Assembly: GCA_036821485.1 (NCBI GenBank) | Contig: DAISJM010000001.1 | Coordinates: 142,947-206,946 of the forward strand | From: DAISJM01 sp036821485 | GTDB lineage: Bacteria; Verrucomicrobiota; Kiritimatiellia; CAIQIC01; JAGNIJ01 | DNA length: 64,000 nucleotides | Reading direction: 5' to 3' | In this document: piece after piece, positions 41,071 to 51,741 of the stretch | How positions within the stretch are numbered: the first letter of the stretch is position 1 | Layout: each line of letters opens with the position of its first letter | Notes under the pieces: model-generated | Told to the model about the DNA's origin: nothing | Seen by the model: the letters and a program-made list of their open reading frames with translations, nothing else | The model's database searches: none | Translations under genes and position numbers: made by a program

Positions 41071-42363
41071 ATGACACAGGTTTCCGTCATCATGCCGCAG
41101 ATGGGGCAGAGCGTGGCCGAGGGGACGATCCTTCGCTGGCTCAAGAAAGTCGGCGAGGAAGTGAAGGCCGACGAAATCCTTCTCGAGGTGGAGACGGACA
41201 AGACCACCGTCGAAGTCGAGAGTCCTGCGGAAGGGCGACTGGTGACATGCCTGAAACAGGCCGGCGAGATTGCCGCGGCGGGGGAGACCATTGCGATGAT
41301 CGAAGCGGAGGTTGCCCCGGCGGAAGCCCCGATGGCGCAACCGAAAGCCAACGCGCCGCACGGCGGCGCGGCGCAGCCCGAAGCGCGGCTGGTTCATGTG
41401 CAGGACCTCGATCCCTATCATAACAGCGCGCCGCTGCCCGAAATGGACCGCGACCGCTATTCGCCTTACGTGCTGCGGCTGGCGATGTTCAACAACGTGT
41501 CGCTGCAGGATCTGGAGCAGATCCAGGGCACGGGCCGGCAGGGCCGCGTGACGAAGAACGACGTGCTGCAGTTCCTCGCGCGGCGGCCGATTGCCGCGCC
41601 GACGGTGCAGGCGCTTGCGGGCAAGGAAGACCTTTCGACCTCGGATATGGCGGCGTTGGGCGAGGTCATGCCGATGAGCACGTTGCGGCGGACGATCGCG
41701 GATCATATGGTGCAATCCATCCGCACCAGCGCGCACGTGACCATGGTTCATGCGGTGGACCTGACGAACGTCGTGCTGTTGCGCGAGAGGATCAAGGATG
41801 AGTTCCTCAAGAAGTACAACGCGCGTATGACGTACACGGCGGTGATCCTGTTTGCCGCTTCCCGCGTGCTGAAGAAGTTCCCAAAGATCAACGCGTCGAT
41901 CCACGGCACCAACATCATTTTCCGCAAGGACATCAATATCGGCTGCGCCGTGGCGCTGGCCGACGAATCGCTGGTGGTGCCTGTCGTCCGCAATGCGGAC
42001 CGGTTGAGTTTTCCCGAGATTGCGCAGGAGTTGGCGCGGCTGATCGATATCGCGCGTCGCAAGCAGTTGAAGCGGGAGGACGTGGATAATGGCACGTTCA
42101 CGATCTCCAACTTCGGGTCGTTCGGCAGCTTGATTGGTACGCCGATCATCAACCAGCCGCAGGTGGCGATTCTGGGTATGGGGGCGGTCCGCAAGGCGCC
42201 GGTGGTGGTGGACGGGCAGATTGCCGTGCACGATCAACTCTACCTCAGCTTCTCGTTCGATCACCGGATCATTGACGGCGACCTCGGCGGCCGGTTCCTG
42301 AACGAGATCCAGCAGGTCGCGGAATCGCTCTCCGAGGAAACGTTGAGCGTTCACGTGTTGTGA
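41071..42363 (+). CDS. pdhC: Dihydrolipoamide acyltransferase (E2) of the 2-oxoacid dehydrogenase complex
   Basis: Core subunit carrying acyl groups from E1 to CoA. There is one lipoyl domain (1-78) with the lipoylated Lys in EVETDKTTVEVESP. An Ala/Pro linker and a peripheral-subunit-binding domain follow (about 125-172, YSPYVLRLAMFNNVSLQDLEQIQGTGRQGRVTKNDV). The catalytic domain has FSFDHRIIDGDLGGRFL, whose His and Asp are the acetyltransferase residues. 430 residues is normal. It follows E1-beta by 15 bp in one operon. E3 must be encoded elsewhere. Confidence 0.94.
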   Translation: MTQVSVIMPQMGQSVAEGTILRWLKKVGEEVKADEILLEVETDKTTVEVESPAEGRLVTCLKQAGEIAAAGETIAMIEAEVAPAEAPMAQPKANAPHGGAAQPEARLVHVQDLDPYHNSAPLPEMDRDRYSPYVLRLAMFNNVSLQDLEQIQGTGRQGRVTKNDVLQFLARRPIAAPTVQALAGKEDLSTSDMAALGEVMPMSTLRRTIADHMVQSIRTSAHVTMVHAVDLTNVVLLRERIKDEFLKKYNARMTYTAVILFAASRVLKKFPKINASIHGTNIIFRKDINIGCAVALADESLVVPVVRNADRLSFPEIAQELARLIDIARRKQLKREDVDNGTFTISNFGSFGSLIGTPIINQPQVAILGMGAVRKAPVVVDGQIAVHDQLYLSFSFDHRIIDGDLGGRFLNEIQQVAESLSEETLSVHVL

Positions 42364-42465
42364 GCGGACCCGGCGGCCTGCGGGAAGATTTCAGCGGCCG
42401 CAACCATTCGGTACGTGACATCGTTCGCGGCCTCTCCTATGCTTTGAATCGACAGGGGTAACGCC

Positions 42466-42819
42466 ATGATTCTGGTGGTAGACGACGACAAAGTTCTGAC
42501 TCAGCTTCTGAAGACGCTGCTCGAAGATGCGGGCTACGAGGTCCACATCGCTCACGACGGCGAAACGGCCTACAAGCACCTCCGGGACCCCAAATGCCGC
42601 GGCATGCTCCTGGATATCCGTATGCCGGGCATCAACGGCGCCGAACTGCTCATGCTCATGGCGGCAGAGGGCATCAAGGTGCCCGTCATCGTCATGGCCG
42701 GGTTCCCGGATTTTGACGAAGAAGAGATGAAGCAGTTTCCCAATGTCAGGAAGCTCTTCCACAAACCGCTTTATCCCGAAGCCGTTCTTGCGGCGGTGCG
42801 TGAATACGCGCACAAGTAG
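42466..42819 (+). CDS. Stand-alone response regulator receiver domain
   Basis: 117 residues, only a CheY-like receiver with no output domain. The acidic pocket is DDD (6-8), the phosphoacceptor Asp50 in MLLDIRMPG, and the conserved Lys in FHKPLYPE. The usual Thr/Ser of the switch is Ala in VIVMAGFPDFDEE, so signalling may be atypical. No kinase is adjacent. GGGG lies upstream of the ATG. It is separate from the pdh genes by 102 bp. Confidence 0.88.
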   Translation: MILVVDDDKVLTQLLKTLLEDAGYEVHIAHDGETAYKHLRDPKCRGMLLDIRMPGINGAELLMLMAAEGIKVPVIVMAGFPDFDEEEMKQFPNVRKLFHKPLYPEAVLAAVREYAHK

Positions 42820-42873
42820 AGCCCATCCGAGCGTTCTTGACCCGCTGTCGAATCCCCGCCATAACATGCTTTC

Positions 42874-43815
42874 ATGATCATGAAACGTGTGCTGACCGTG
42901 GCCCTGACGTTGCTGCTGGCCGCCGGCTGCAAGCTTCCTTCTTCTTCCTCGTCCGCCCGCCGCTTCTCGCCCTATCGCGCGGGCGGCATTGTGAAGCCGG
43001 TCGTTGCGGTTTCCGATTTCGAGAACCTTGCCAGCCCTCCCGCGCAATGGAACCTGGGGCGTGGTATGGCGGACCTGCTGATCACCGAACTGCTGGATAC
43101 GGAGAAGGTGACGGTGCTCGAGCGCAAGGATCTTGGTGACGTGGTCGGCGAGATCGTCCTGCAGGGCAAGGAAATCTTCCGGAAGGAAGGACGCGTGGAA
43201 CGCGGCCGCCTGAAGAATGCCAAGTATCTGCTCCGCGGTGTGGTGACCGATTTCAGCGAGATGAGCCGCAAGTCCGGCAAGCTGGGCTTTCCCGGGTTCT
43301 CCCTGTTTGGCGGCAAGAATCGCGCGCGCGTGGCGATCAACATCAAGGTGTCCGATGTGGAGACCGGCGAGATCGTGGCGTCGGTCAAGGTCGAGGAGAT
43401 CGTGTCGGCGGGCGGAGTCGGCGCCGAAGGCCGGTATAAGAATGTACAGTTTGGCGGCGATGCGTTCTTCCGGACGCCGCTGGGCAAGGCGACCGAGCGG
43501 GCAATCCGCGATGCCACGAAGCGGGTCCTACGCGAGCTGCCCGTTTCGCGCTGGACACCGCGCGTGGCCGAGGCGGGGCCGGACGGCGTGATCATCAACG
43601 GCGGCGAGGATGTGCGTCTTCGCGAAGGCAGCATCTTCCTCGTGCGCGAGGCGGGGCGCGATGTGACGGATCCGGAGACGGGCAACGTCATCGAGCGCGT
43701 GCCCGGCAAGGTCGTGGGTCGCATTCGGGTGGTCAGCGTGCAGCCACTGGCCGCGCATGCGGAGTTGCTGGAAGGCAAGGCTCAGCGCGGGCAGTTCCTT
43801 GTGCCTGTGGAGTGA
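42874..43815 (+). CDS. CsgG-like outer-membrane lipoprotein
   Basis: A signal peptide ends in a lipobox (LLLAAGC, Cys near 19), so the mature protein is lipid-anchored. The body follows the CsgG pattern: VVAVSDFENLASPPAQWNLGRGMADLLITELLDTEKVTVLERKDL, then ARVAINIKVSDVETGEIVASVKVEE and a C-terminal part with GKATERAIRDATKRVLRELP. The last 80 residues form an added domain (VRLREGSIFLVREAGRDVTDPETGNVI). CsgG forms the secretion channel for curli, but distant relatives serve other envelope roles, and no curli genes are near. Confidence 0.85.
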   Translation: MIMKRVLTVALTLLLAAGCKLPSSSSSARRFSPYRAGGIVKPVVAVSDFENLASPPAQWNLGRGMADLLITELLDTEKVTVLERKDLGDVVGEIVLQGKEIFRKEGRVERGRLKNAKYLLRGVVTDFSEMSRKSGKLGFPGFSLFGGKNRARVAINIKVSDVETGEIVASVKVEEIVSAGGVGAEGRYKNVQFGGDAFFRTPLGKATERAIRDATKRVLRELPVSRWTPRVAEAGPDGVIINGGEDVRLREGSIFLVREAGRDVTDPETGNVIERVPGKVVGRIRVVSVQPLAAHAELLEGKAQRGQFLVPVE

Positions 43816-43873
43816 CGCGTTTCGGGTTTGGCGGCGCGCCGGGAACGCCGTATGATCGCCAAGTGATATCGGC

Positions 43874-44467
43874 ATGATCGCATTTCTTCAAGGGATACTG
43901 GTGGAGAAAGAACCTACGCACATCCTGATGGATGTCGGCGGGGTGGGTTACGAGGTCTTCATTCCACTGAGCAGTTACGAGCGGCTGCCGGCGGTCAACA
44001 CGGCTTGTCGCATCCTGACCTATGACCACGTACGCGAGGACGCGCACGTGCTTTACGGGTTCATGACCGCCGAGGAGCGGCGGATGTTTCTCCTGCTCAT
44101 TGATGTCAGCGGGATCGGCCCGAAGCTGGCCATGACGGCGCTCAGTGGTCTTTCCGTACGCGACCTCAAGGCGTCCGTCGCGCAGGCCGATGTGAAGCGG
44201 CTGAGCGCGGTATCGGGCATCGGGAAGAAGACGGCCGAGCGGATTGTGCTGGAGTTGAAGGACAAACTTGGCGCGGGCGAGTCGATGGAAGCCGTGACCG
44301 GCGGTGCGGAGCCGACGGAAGAGAATCTCAGAATGAGGGATGCGATCCTCGCGCTGGTCTCGCTGGGTTACAAGCAGGCGGATGCGCAGGACTTGGTCCG
44401 GAAGGTGGCGGCGACGACGCCCGATGCCAGCCTGGAAGACTTGGTGCGCAAAGCGCTGGCGAAATGA
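43874..44467 (+). CDS. ruvA: Holliday junction branch migration protein RuvA
   Basis: Binds four-way junctions and positions RuvB. Starts MIAFLQGILVEKEPTHILMDVGGVGYEVFIPL, has the two helix-hairpin-helix signatures LIDVSGIGPKLAMTAL and LSAVSGIGKKTAERIVLEL, and a C-terminal domain (LVSLGYKQADAQDLVRKV) contacting RuvB. 197 residues. Four bases separate it from ruvB. Confidence 0.97.
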   Translation: MIAFLQGILVEKEPTHILMDVGGVGYEVFIPLSSYERLPAVNTACRILTYDHVREDAHVLYGFMTAEERRMFLLLIDVSGIGPKLAMTALSGLSVRDLKASVAQADVKRLSAVSGIGKKTAERIVLELKDKLGAGESMEAVTGGAEPTEENLRMRDAILALVSLGYKQADAQDLVRKVAATTPDASLEDLVRKALAK

Positions 44468-44471
44468 ACAT

Positions 44472-45488
44472 ATGACGGACCGATTCATAACGGACACGCT
44501 GAACAAGTCGGACACCGACTTTGACATCAGCCTGCGGCCGACGCTGTTCACGGATTTCGTGGGACAGAACAAGGTTCGCGAGCGGCTGGAGCTTTTTGTG
44601 GACGCGGCCAAGGGTCGCAAGGACGTGCTGGACCATGTCCTGCTTTCAGGCCCGCCGGGCCTGGGCAAAACCACGCTTGCCTACATTCTGGCCAATTCGA
44701 TGAAGGTCAACATCAAGTCGACCTCTGGCCCCGTTATCTCAAAACCGGCGGACCTCGCCGGCCTCCTTACGAACCTCGAGCGCGGCGACATTCTATTCAT
44801 CGATGAAATCCACCGCTTGCAGAAGTCGGTCGAGGAGTACCTGTATTCGGCGATGGAGGACTTTGTCATCGATATCATGATCGATCAGGGGCCGCACGCC
44901 CGGTCGGTCCGGCTGAACCTCCCGCGCTTCACGCTGATCGGCGCGACGACCCGGAGCGGCCTGCTGACGGCGGCTTTGCGCTCGCGGTTCGGGCTCAACA
45001 CGCGGCTGGATTACTACGGGGCGAACGACCTGCAGTCCATCATCAAGCGGTCGGCCCGGATCGTGAACGTGGATGTGGATGAAGAGGGTTCGGCCGAAAT
45101 CGCCAAACGCGCCCGTGGAACTCCGCGCATCGCCAACAATCTGCTTCGTTGGGTGCGTGACTACGCACAGGTGCGCGCGGACAACAAGATCACCAAACCG
45201 ATTGCAGACAAGGCCTTGTCCATGCTCGATATCGACGAGCACGGGCTGGACGAAATGGACAAGCGCATTCTCGAAACCATCCTGCACAAGTTTGCCGGCG
45301 GCCCGGTGGGCGTCAACTCGATCGCGGTTTCCGTGGGCGAGGAGCCGGATACGATCGAGGAAGTGTACGAGCCGTTCCTGATCCAGGAAGGCTACCTGAA
45401 GCGCACGCCGCAGGGGCGGGTGGCGACCGAGCGGTGTTACGAGAAGTTCGGCCTGAGACCGGGGACGAAGCAGGGGGACCTGTTCTGA
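44472..45488 (+). CDS. ruvB: Holliday junction branch migration ATPase RuvB
   Basis: Hexameric AAA+ motor driving branch migration. It has LRPTLFTDFVGQNKVRERL, Walker A GPPGLGKTT, Walker B ILFIDEIHRL, sensor GATTRSGLLTAALRSRFG, and a winged-helix C-terminus. ATG 44472 is four bases after ruvA's stop; the message GAAATGAACAT suggests coupled translation. The end is KQGDLF, which partly resembles a clamp-binding motif. No ruvC lies nearby. Confidence 0.97.
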   Translation: MTDRFITDTLNKSDTDFDISLRPTLFTDFVGQNKVRERLELFVDAAKGRKDVLDHVLLSGPPGLGKTTLAYILANSMKVNIKSTSGPVISKPADLAGLLTNLERGDILFIDEIHRLQKSVEEYLYSAMEDFVIDIMIDQGPHARSVRLNLPRFTLIGATTRSGLLTAALRSRFGLNTRLDYYGANDLQSIIKRSARIVNVDVDEEGSAEIAKRARGTPRIANNLLRWVRDYAQVRADNKITKPIADKALSMLDIDEHGLDEMDKRILETILHKFAGGPVGVNSIAVSVGEEPDTIEEVYEPFLIQEGYLKRTPQGRVATERCYEKFGLRPGTKQGDLF

Positions 45489-45575
45489 GCGTCGGCCCGC
45501 GGGGTTGACTCGGGCCGGTCTTGCCGATAGCCTGCCGCTGTTTTTCCGTTGGTCATCAGCAACAAAGGTGCAGTT

Positions 45576-47102
45576 ATGGCAAAGCAGGGAAATAACGCAA
45601 TCAGTCCGGCCCGCGCGGAAGATTATGCCGAGTGGTACCAGCAGGTCGTGCGCGCTGCGGAGTTGGCCGAGACCAGCCCCGTGCGCGGCTGCATGGTCAT
45701 CAAGCCGTGGGGCTACGCGCTCTGGGAGAACATCCAGGACGTTTTGGACGGCATGTTCAAGGCGACGGGTCACGTGAACGCCTACTTCCCTTTGTTCATT
45801 CCGCTGAGCTTTCTCGAGAAAGAAGCGGAGCACGTCGAAGGCTTTGCGAAAGAATGTGCGGTGGTCACGCATCACCGGCTTGAAGCCGGGCCCGAAGGCG
45901 GGCTGGTGCCCGCGGGCGAACTCGAGGAGCCGCTGGTGGTCCGGCCGACGTCGGAGACCATCATCGGCGCGATGTACGCCAAGTGGGTGCAGAGCTACCG
46001 CGATCTGCCGCTCCTCATTAACCAGTGGGCAAACGTGGTTCGGTGGGAGATGCGCACGCGCCTCTTCCTGCGGACGACGGAGTTCCTCTGGCAGGAAGGG
46101 CATACCGCGCACGAGACTCGCGACGAAGCGTGGGAAGAAACCATCAAGATGCTCGGCGTGTATCGGAAGTTCGCCGAGGAATACATGGCCATGCCGGTCT
46201 ACACGGGCGAGAAGACGGCCTGCGAGCGTTTTCCGGGTGCCGTGAATACCCTGTGTATCGAGGCGATGATGCAGGATCGGAAGGCTTTGCAGGCGGGTAC
46301 GAGCCACTTCCTCGGGCAGAACTTTGCCAAGGCGTCCGGCATCCAGTTTCAGTCGCGCGCCAGCCAGACCGAGTTCGCGTGGACGACCTCGTGGGGTGTT
46401 TCGACGAGGCTCATCGGTGGCATGGTGATGACGCATGCGGACGACGATGGCATGGTCATTCCGCCGCGGCTCGCGCCGAGCCACGTGGTGATTTTGCCGA
46501 TCATTCGAGCCGACACGGACCGCGAGGCGGTGCTGGGTTATTGCGAGAGCCTCGCCGCGGAACTGCGCGGGCAGTCGTATGACGGCAAGCCGGTTTGCGT
46601 GGTGCTTGATACGCGCGACATCAACGCCGGCGAGAAGGGTTGGAACTGGGTCAAGAAAGGCATCCCGCTGACGGTGGAAGTTGGCCCGCGCGACATCCAG
46701 TCGGGCAGCGTCTATGTGGGCCGTCGCGACAAGACGCGCAAAGAGCGGTACTCCGCCAAGCGCGAGGAATTCGTCGCGTCCGTCGGTGGCGTGCTTGAGG
46801 ACATGCAGAAGAATCTCTTCAACCGCGCGTTGGCCTATCGTACGGAGAACACGCGAGAGATTGACGACGAGGCCTCGTTCAAGGCGTTCTTCACGCCGAA
46901 GAATGCGGAGCAGCCGGAGATTCACGGCGGGTTCGCCCTGTCGCACTGGTGCGGTGGCGCGGAATGCGAGACCAAGCTGAACGACACCCTTTCCGTCACC
47001 ATCCGATGCATTCCGACGGACCATCAGAAATCCGGTCCGGGCCACTGCATTGTATGCGGAAAAGACAGCCCCGGCCGGGTCCTCTTCGCAAAGGCCTACT
47101 AA
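45576..47102 (+). CDS. proS: Prolyl-tRNA synthetase, archaeal/eukaryotic type
   Basis: Charges tRNA-Pro. Class II motifs: motif 2 in RWEMRTRLFLRTTEFLWQEGHTAH and RPTSETIIGAMY upstream of it, with WGVSTRLIGGMVMTHADDDGMVIPP as motif 3. No editing (INS) insertion is present between motifs 2 and 3. The C-terminal extra domain has HWCGGAECETKL and HCIVCGKDSPG, a four-Cys zinc site, and ends in FAKAY, a Tyr end typical of this type. The ordinary bacterial form is longer with an insertion, so this is the ProS type 3. Confidence 0.95.
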   Translation: MAKQGNNAISPARAEDYAEWYQQVVRAAELAETSPVRGCMVIKPWGYALWENIQDVLDGMFKATGHVNAYFPLFIPLSFLEKEAEHVEGFAKECAVVTHHRLEAGPEGGLVPAGELEEPLVVRPTSETIIGAMYAKWVQSYRDLPLLINQWANVVRWEMRTRLFLRTTEFLWQEGHTAHETRDEAWEETIKMLGVYRKFAEEYMAMPVYTGEKTACERFPGAVNTLCIEAMMQDRKALQAGTSHFLGQNFAKASGIQFQSRASQTEFAWTTSWGVSTRLIGGMVMTHADDDGMVIPPRLAPSHVVILPIIRADTDREAVLGYCESLAAELRGQSYDGKPVCVVLDTRDINAGEKGWNWVKKGIPLTVEVGPRDIQSGSVYVGRRDKTRKERYSAKREEFVASVGGVLEDMQKNLFNRALAYRTENTREIDDEASFKAFFTPKNAEQPEIHGGFALSHWCGGAECETKLNDTLSVTIRCIPTDHQKSGPGHCIVCGKDSPGRVLFAKAY

Positions 47103-47129
47103 GCCGTAACGGCACACCCGACACGGAAT

Positions 47130-47148
47130 GTGCGCCACAATGGCGCAC
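47130..47148 (+). terminator. Hairpin after proS
   Basis: Perfect 8-bp stem GTGCGCCA-CAA-TGGCGCAC, 27 bases after the proS stop, without a T-run. Confidence 0.45.
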
Positions 47149-47227
47149 TGTCGCGTATCTCGACTTCCGCCTTCAACAAATCGGATAATCTGCAAAACAT
47201 TGATTAACAGGTATTTACATCTTAACA

Positions 47228-47269
47228 GTGTGACGTTGATGTCACACTTGGCATGGCAGTTGCTATAGT
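47228..47269 (+). promoter_or_regulatory. dnaK promoter with palindrome
   Basis: An extended -10 TGCTATAGT ends at 47269. The palindrome GTGTGAC-N6-GTCACAC (47228-47247) covers the place of the -35. The leader of about 50 nt holds GAGGGG before the ATG at 47324. No CIRCE (TTAGCACTC-N9-GAGTGCTAA) is seen here, and I see no sigma-32-type box. Confidence 0.6.
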
Positions 47270-47323
47270 ACAGGGGCAATTACTTTGTAGTGAGAGTGAA
47301 ACTGAAAGTGAGGGGTTAAAACC

Positions 47324-49282
47324 ATGTCCAAGGTACTCGGCATAGATTTGGGTACGACGAACTCGTGTATGGCGGTGATGGAGGGTGGCGAGCCGCTCGT
47401 CCTGGAGAATTCGGAAGGCAAACGGACAACTCCGTCGATTGTGGCTTTCACCAAGACGGGTGAGCGTTTGGTCGGTGATGCGGCAAAGCGTCAGGCTGTG
47501 ACGAATTCGCGCAACACGATTTACTCCATGAAGCGTTTCATGGGCCGCAAGTTTGACGAGGTGCAGGAAGAGGCCAAGCGCGTTCCGTACAAAGTCGTGC
47601 GCGCGGCCAACGGCGATGCAGCGGTCGAAGTCGAGGTGGACGGGCAGACCAAGCAGTACTCGCCGCCGGAGATCTCCGGAATGATCCTGGCCAAGATGAA
47701 GGCCGACGCGGAAATGCGCCTCGGCGAGAAGATCACGCAGGCCGTCATTACGGTCCCCGCCTATTTCAATGACTCGCAACGGCAGGCGACGAAAGACGCC
47801 GGCCGGATTGCCGGCCTTGAAGTTCTCCGCATCATTAACGAGCCGACCGCGGCTTCGCTGGCGTACGGTCTCGACAAGAAGAAGGAAGAGAAGATCGCCG
47901 TGTACGACCTTGGTGGCGGCACGTTCGATATTTCCGTCCTCGATATCGGCGAAGGCGTTTTCGAGGTGAAGGCGACGAACGGCGATACGCACCTTGGCGG
48001 CGACGACTGGGACAACAGGATCATGGATTGGATTCTGGACCAGTTCAAAAAGGATCAGGGCATCGATCTCCGCAAACAGGCCGACGCGCTGCAGCGCATC
48101 AAGGAAGAAGCTGAGAAGGCGAAGATCGCTCTTTCCAGCGCCCAGGACTACGAAATCAGCCTGCCTTTCATCACGGCCGATGCAAGCGGCCCGAAGCACA
48201 TCACCATGAAGTTGTCGCGGGCGAAGTTGGAGCAGCTTTGCGATGACCTGTTCGAACGCACCGTGCTTCCGGTTCAGAACTGCCTGCGCGATTCCGGCGT
48301 CAGCCTGGACAAGATCGATGAGCTGGTTCTCGTCGGCGGCATGACCCGCATGCCCCGCGTTGTTGAGACCGCACGCAAGCTGGTCAACAAGCCCCCGCAC
48401 CAGGGCGTGAATCCGGATGAAGTGGTGGCCATTGGCGCCGGCATCCAGGGCGGCGTGCTCAAGGGCGAGGTCAAGGATGTGCTGCTGCTCGACGTGACGC
48501 CGCTGACGCTCGGTATCGAGACCTTGGGCGGTATCGCGACGCCGCTCATTGAGCGCAATACGACGATCCCGACGAAGAAGAGTGAAATCTTCAGCACCGC
48601 TTCGGACAACCAGACGACGGTGGAAATTCATGTTCTGCAGGGCGAACGGAAGATGGCCGGGCAGAACAAGTCGATCGGTCGATTCCACTTGGACGGCATT
48701 CCGCCGGCCGCGCGTGGCGTGCCGCAGATCGAGGTGACCTTTGACATCGATGCCAACGGCATTCTGCATGTCAACGCCAAGGACCTCGGTACAGGCAAGG
48801 AGCAGAAGATCACGATCACCGCGTCCAGCGGTCTCTCGAAGGACGAGATCGAAAAGATGCGGCGAGATGCCGAAGCGCATGCGGCCGAAGACGCAAAGAT
48901 TCGCGAGGAGGCCGAGACGCGCAACAAGGCCGACAGCATCGTCTACCAGACCGAGAAGTTCCTCAAGGAGAACGCGGACAAGGTGTCGGCCGACAAGAAG
49001 GCCGGGGTCGAGACTGTCATCGCGAGCCTGAAGGACGCGATCAAGGCGCAGGATATTGAGAAGATGAAGTCGGGGATCGAGGCTGTGAATACTGCGATGC
49101 AGGCGTTGTCGGCGGAGATGTACTCCCAGGCGCGTGCGCAGGGACCCCAGGGGGGCGCTGCGGCCGGGGCGGGTGAACCGGCGGCGGGCCAGCAGGCCGG
49201 CGCGGGAGCACAGGGGGACAAGCAGGGAGACGTGATCGACGCCGATTTTGAAGTGGTCGACGACGACAAGAAAAAGAAGTAA
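47324..49282 (+). CDS. dnaK: Chaperone DnaK (Hsp70)
   Basis: Starts MSKVLGIDLGTTNSCMAVMEGG with the ATPase phosphate loop. Hsp70 signatures IYDLGGGTFD-like (VYDLGGGTFDISVLDIG) and LVGGMTRMPRVVETA are present. The substrate domain includes LLDVTPLTLGIETLGG. The C-terminal lid ends in a Gly/Ala-rich tail and GDVIDADFEVVDDDKKKK. 652 residues. It is followed by groES after 125 bp; dnaJ and grpE are not in the window. Confidence 0.98.
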   Translation: MSKVLGIDLGTTNSCMAVMEGGEPLVLENSEGKRTTPSIVAFTKTGERLVGDAAKRQAVTNSRNTIYSMKRFMGRKFDEVQEEAKRVPYKVVRAANGDAAVEVEVDGQTKQYSPPEISGMILAKMKADAEMRLGEKITQAVITVPAYFNDSQRQATKDAGRIAGLEVLRIINEPTAASLAYGLDKKKEEKIAVYDLGGGTFDISVLDIGEGVFEVKATNGDTHLGGDDWDNRIMDWILDQFKKDQGIDLRKQADALQRIKEEAEKAKIALSSAQDYEISLPFITADASGPKHITMKLSRAKLEQLCDDLFERTVLPVQNCLRDSGVSLDKIDELVLVGGMTRMPRVVETARKLVNKPPHQGVNPDEVVAIGAGIQGGVLKGEVKDVLLLDVTPLTLGIETLGGIATPLIERNTTIPTKKSEIFSTASDNQTTVEIHVLQGERKMAGQNKSIGRFHLDGIPPAARGVPQIEVTFDIDANGILHVNAKDLGTGKEQKITITASSGLSKDEIEKMRRDAEAHAAEDAKIREEAETRNKADSIVYQTEKFLKENADKVSADKKAGVETVIASLKDAIKAQDIEKMKSGIEAVNTAMQALSAEMYSQARAQGPQGGAAAGAGEPAAGQQAGAGAQGDKQGDVIDADFEVVDDDKKKK

Positions 49283-49407
49283 CGGCAGGGTGGTGCTCCG
49301 TCGCGGGACGGGGTGCCCCGCCAGCGTCCATGCGAAGGGATTCGCTGCGGCGCAGAGAGCCCTGTCCGAAAAATCGAGTACAACAAACAGAAGGAGGAGA
49401 GTGCTGC

Positions 49408-49698
49408 ATGAAGATTCAACCGTTGGGTGACCGGGTGTTGGTCGAGCCTGTCAAGGAAGGCGAAGTCAAGAAGGGCGGGATCATCATTCCGGATACCGCG
49501 AAGGAAAAACCCCAGCAGGGCCGCGTTGTGGCGGTGGGCACCGGCAAGCTGGATGACAGCGGCAAGGTGATCCCGTTCAACGTCAAGAAGAACGACCAGG
49601 TCCTGATGCCGAAATACGGTGGCACCGAGGTGAAGATCGACGGCAAGGATTACCTGATCCTGCGCGAAGAAGACATCCTCGGCATCATCGAAGGCTGA
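49408..49698 (+). CDS. groES: Co-chaperonin GroES
   Basis: 96-residue lid of the GroEL chamber. MKIQPLGDRVLVEPVKEGEVKKGGIIIPDTAKEKPQQGRVVAVG is the standard N-terminus with mobile loop, and KYGGTEVKIDGKDYLILREEDILGII the standard end. AAGGAGGAG fixes the ATG at 49408. It is translated just ahead of groEL (36 bp). Confidence 0.98.
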   Translation: MKIQPLGDRVLVEPVKEGEVKKGGIIIPDTAKEKPQQGRVVAVGTGKLDDSGKVIPFNVKKNDQVLMPKYGGTEVKIDGKDYLILREEDILGIIEG

Positions 49699-49734
49699 AC
49701 GCGTTAACGAACCAGAACAAAGGAGAAAGAACCT

Positions 49735-51384
<1,650 letters not shown>

Positions 51385-51400
51385 GACCGGTAATTGCCGG

Positions 51401-51440
51401 TTGACAATCGGGGAGCGGGGCGCCTATAGTGCGCCCCGCT
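51401..51440 (+). promoter_or_regulatory. rpoZ promoter inside a hairpin that follows groEL
   Basis: TTGACA (51401-51406), 18 bp, then TATAGT (51425-51430). The -10 lies in the loop of a perfect 10-bp stem AGCGGGGCGC (51414-51423) and GCGCCCCGCT (51431-51440), followed by TCTCTTAT. The stem may terminate groEL while the same DNA starts rpoZ. Confidence 0.75.
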
Positions 51441-51468
51441 TCTCTTATAGGACTTTGGAGGCCGCATT

Positions 51469-51711
51469 GTGAATCCGAACTATCTGGAACTGGCCCGGGA
51501 ACGTATTTCGAACGTTCCGTTGTTGATCAATGTTGTTTCGCGGCGCGTGCGCCAGCTGAACCAAGGCCACAGGCCTCTCGTGAAGCCCGACACTCCCCAG
51601 ATGCCCAATATGGACCTCGCGTTGAAGGAAATCGCTGAAGGCAAGCTCTCGGCTGAAATCTCCTTTACCCCGGCCCGTAATTTGCCCGAAGAGAAACCGA
51701 TCAGCCTGTAA
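51469..51711 (+). CDS. rpoZ: RNA polymerase omega subunit, diverged
   Basis: 80 residues from GTG 51469, behind GGAGG. The pattern LELARERISNVPLLINVVSRRVRQLNQGHRPLVK corresponds to the omega core (helix, VVSRRARQL-like box), followed by MPNMDLALKEIAEGKLSAEI. This form, lacking the usual 'A-x-R-A-xQ' spelling, recalls omega of PVC bacteria. Omega stabilises beta-prime. Its pairing with smpB rather than gmk is unlike many bacteria. Confidence 0.82.
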   Translation: MNPNYLELARERISNVPLLINVVSRRVRQLNQGHRPLVKPDTPQMPNMDLALKEIAEGKLSAEISFTPARNLPEEKPISL

Positions 51712-51741
51712 CCGTCCGGCGTGCCGGGCGGGAGACCGACC

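Noticed and set aside
40057..42354. 765-codon minus-strand frame opposite pdhB and pdhC
   Set aside because: Antisense shadow with Arg/His/Leu-rich composition; the sense genes are unmistakable.
47228..47247. GTGTGAC-N6-GTCACAC as a classical Crp site
   Set aside because: The half-sites TGTGA and TCACA are eight bases apart instead of six. Kept as an unassigned palindrome.
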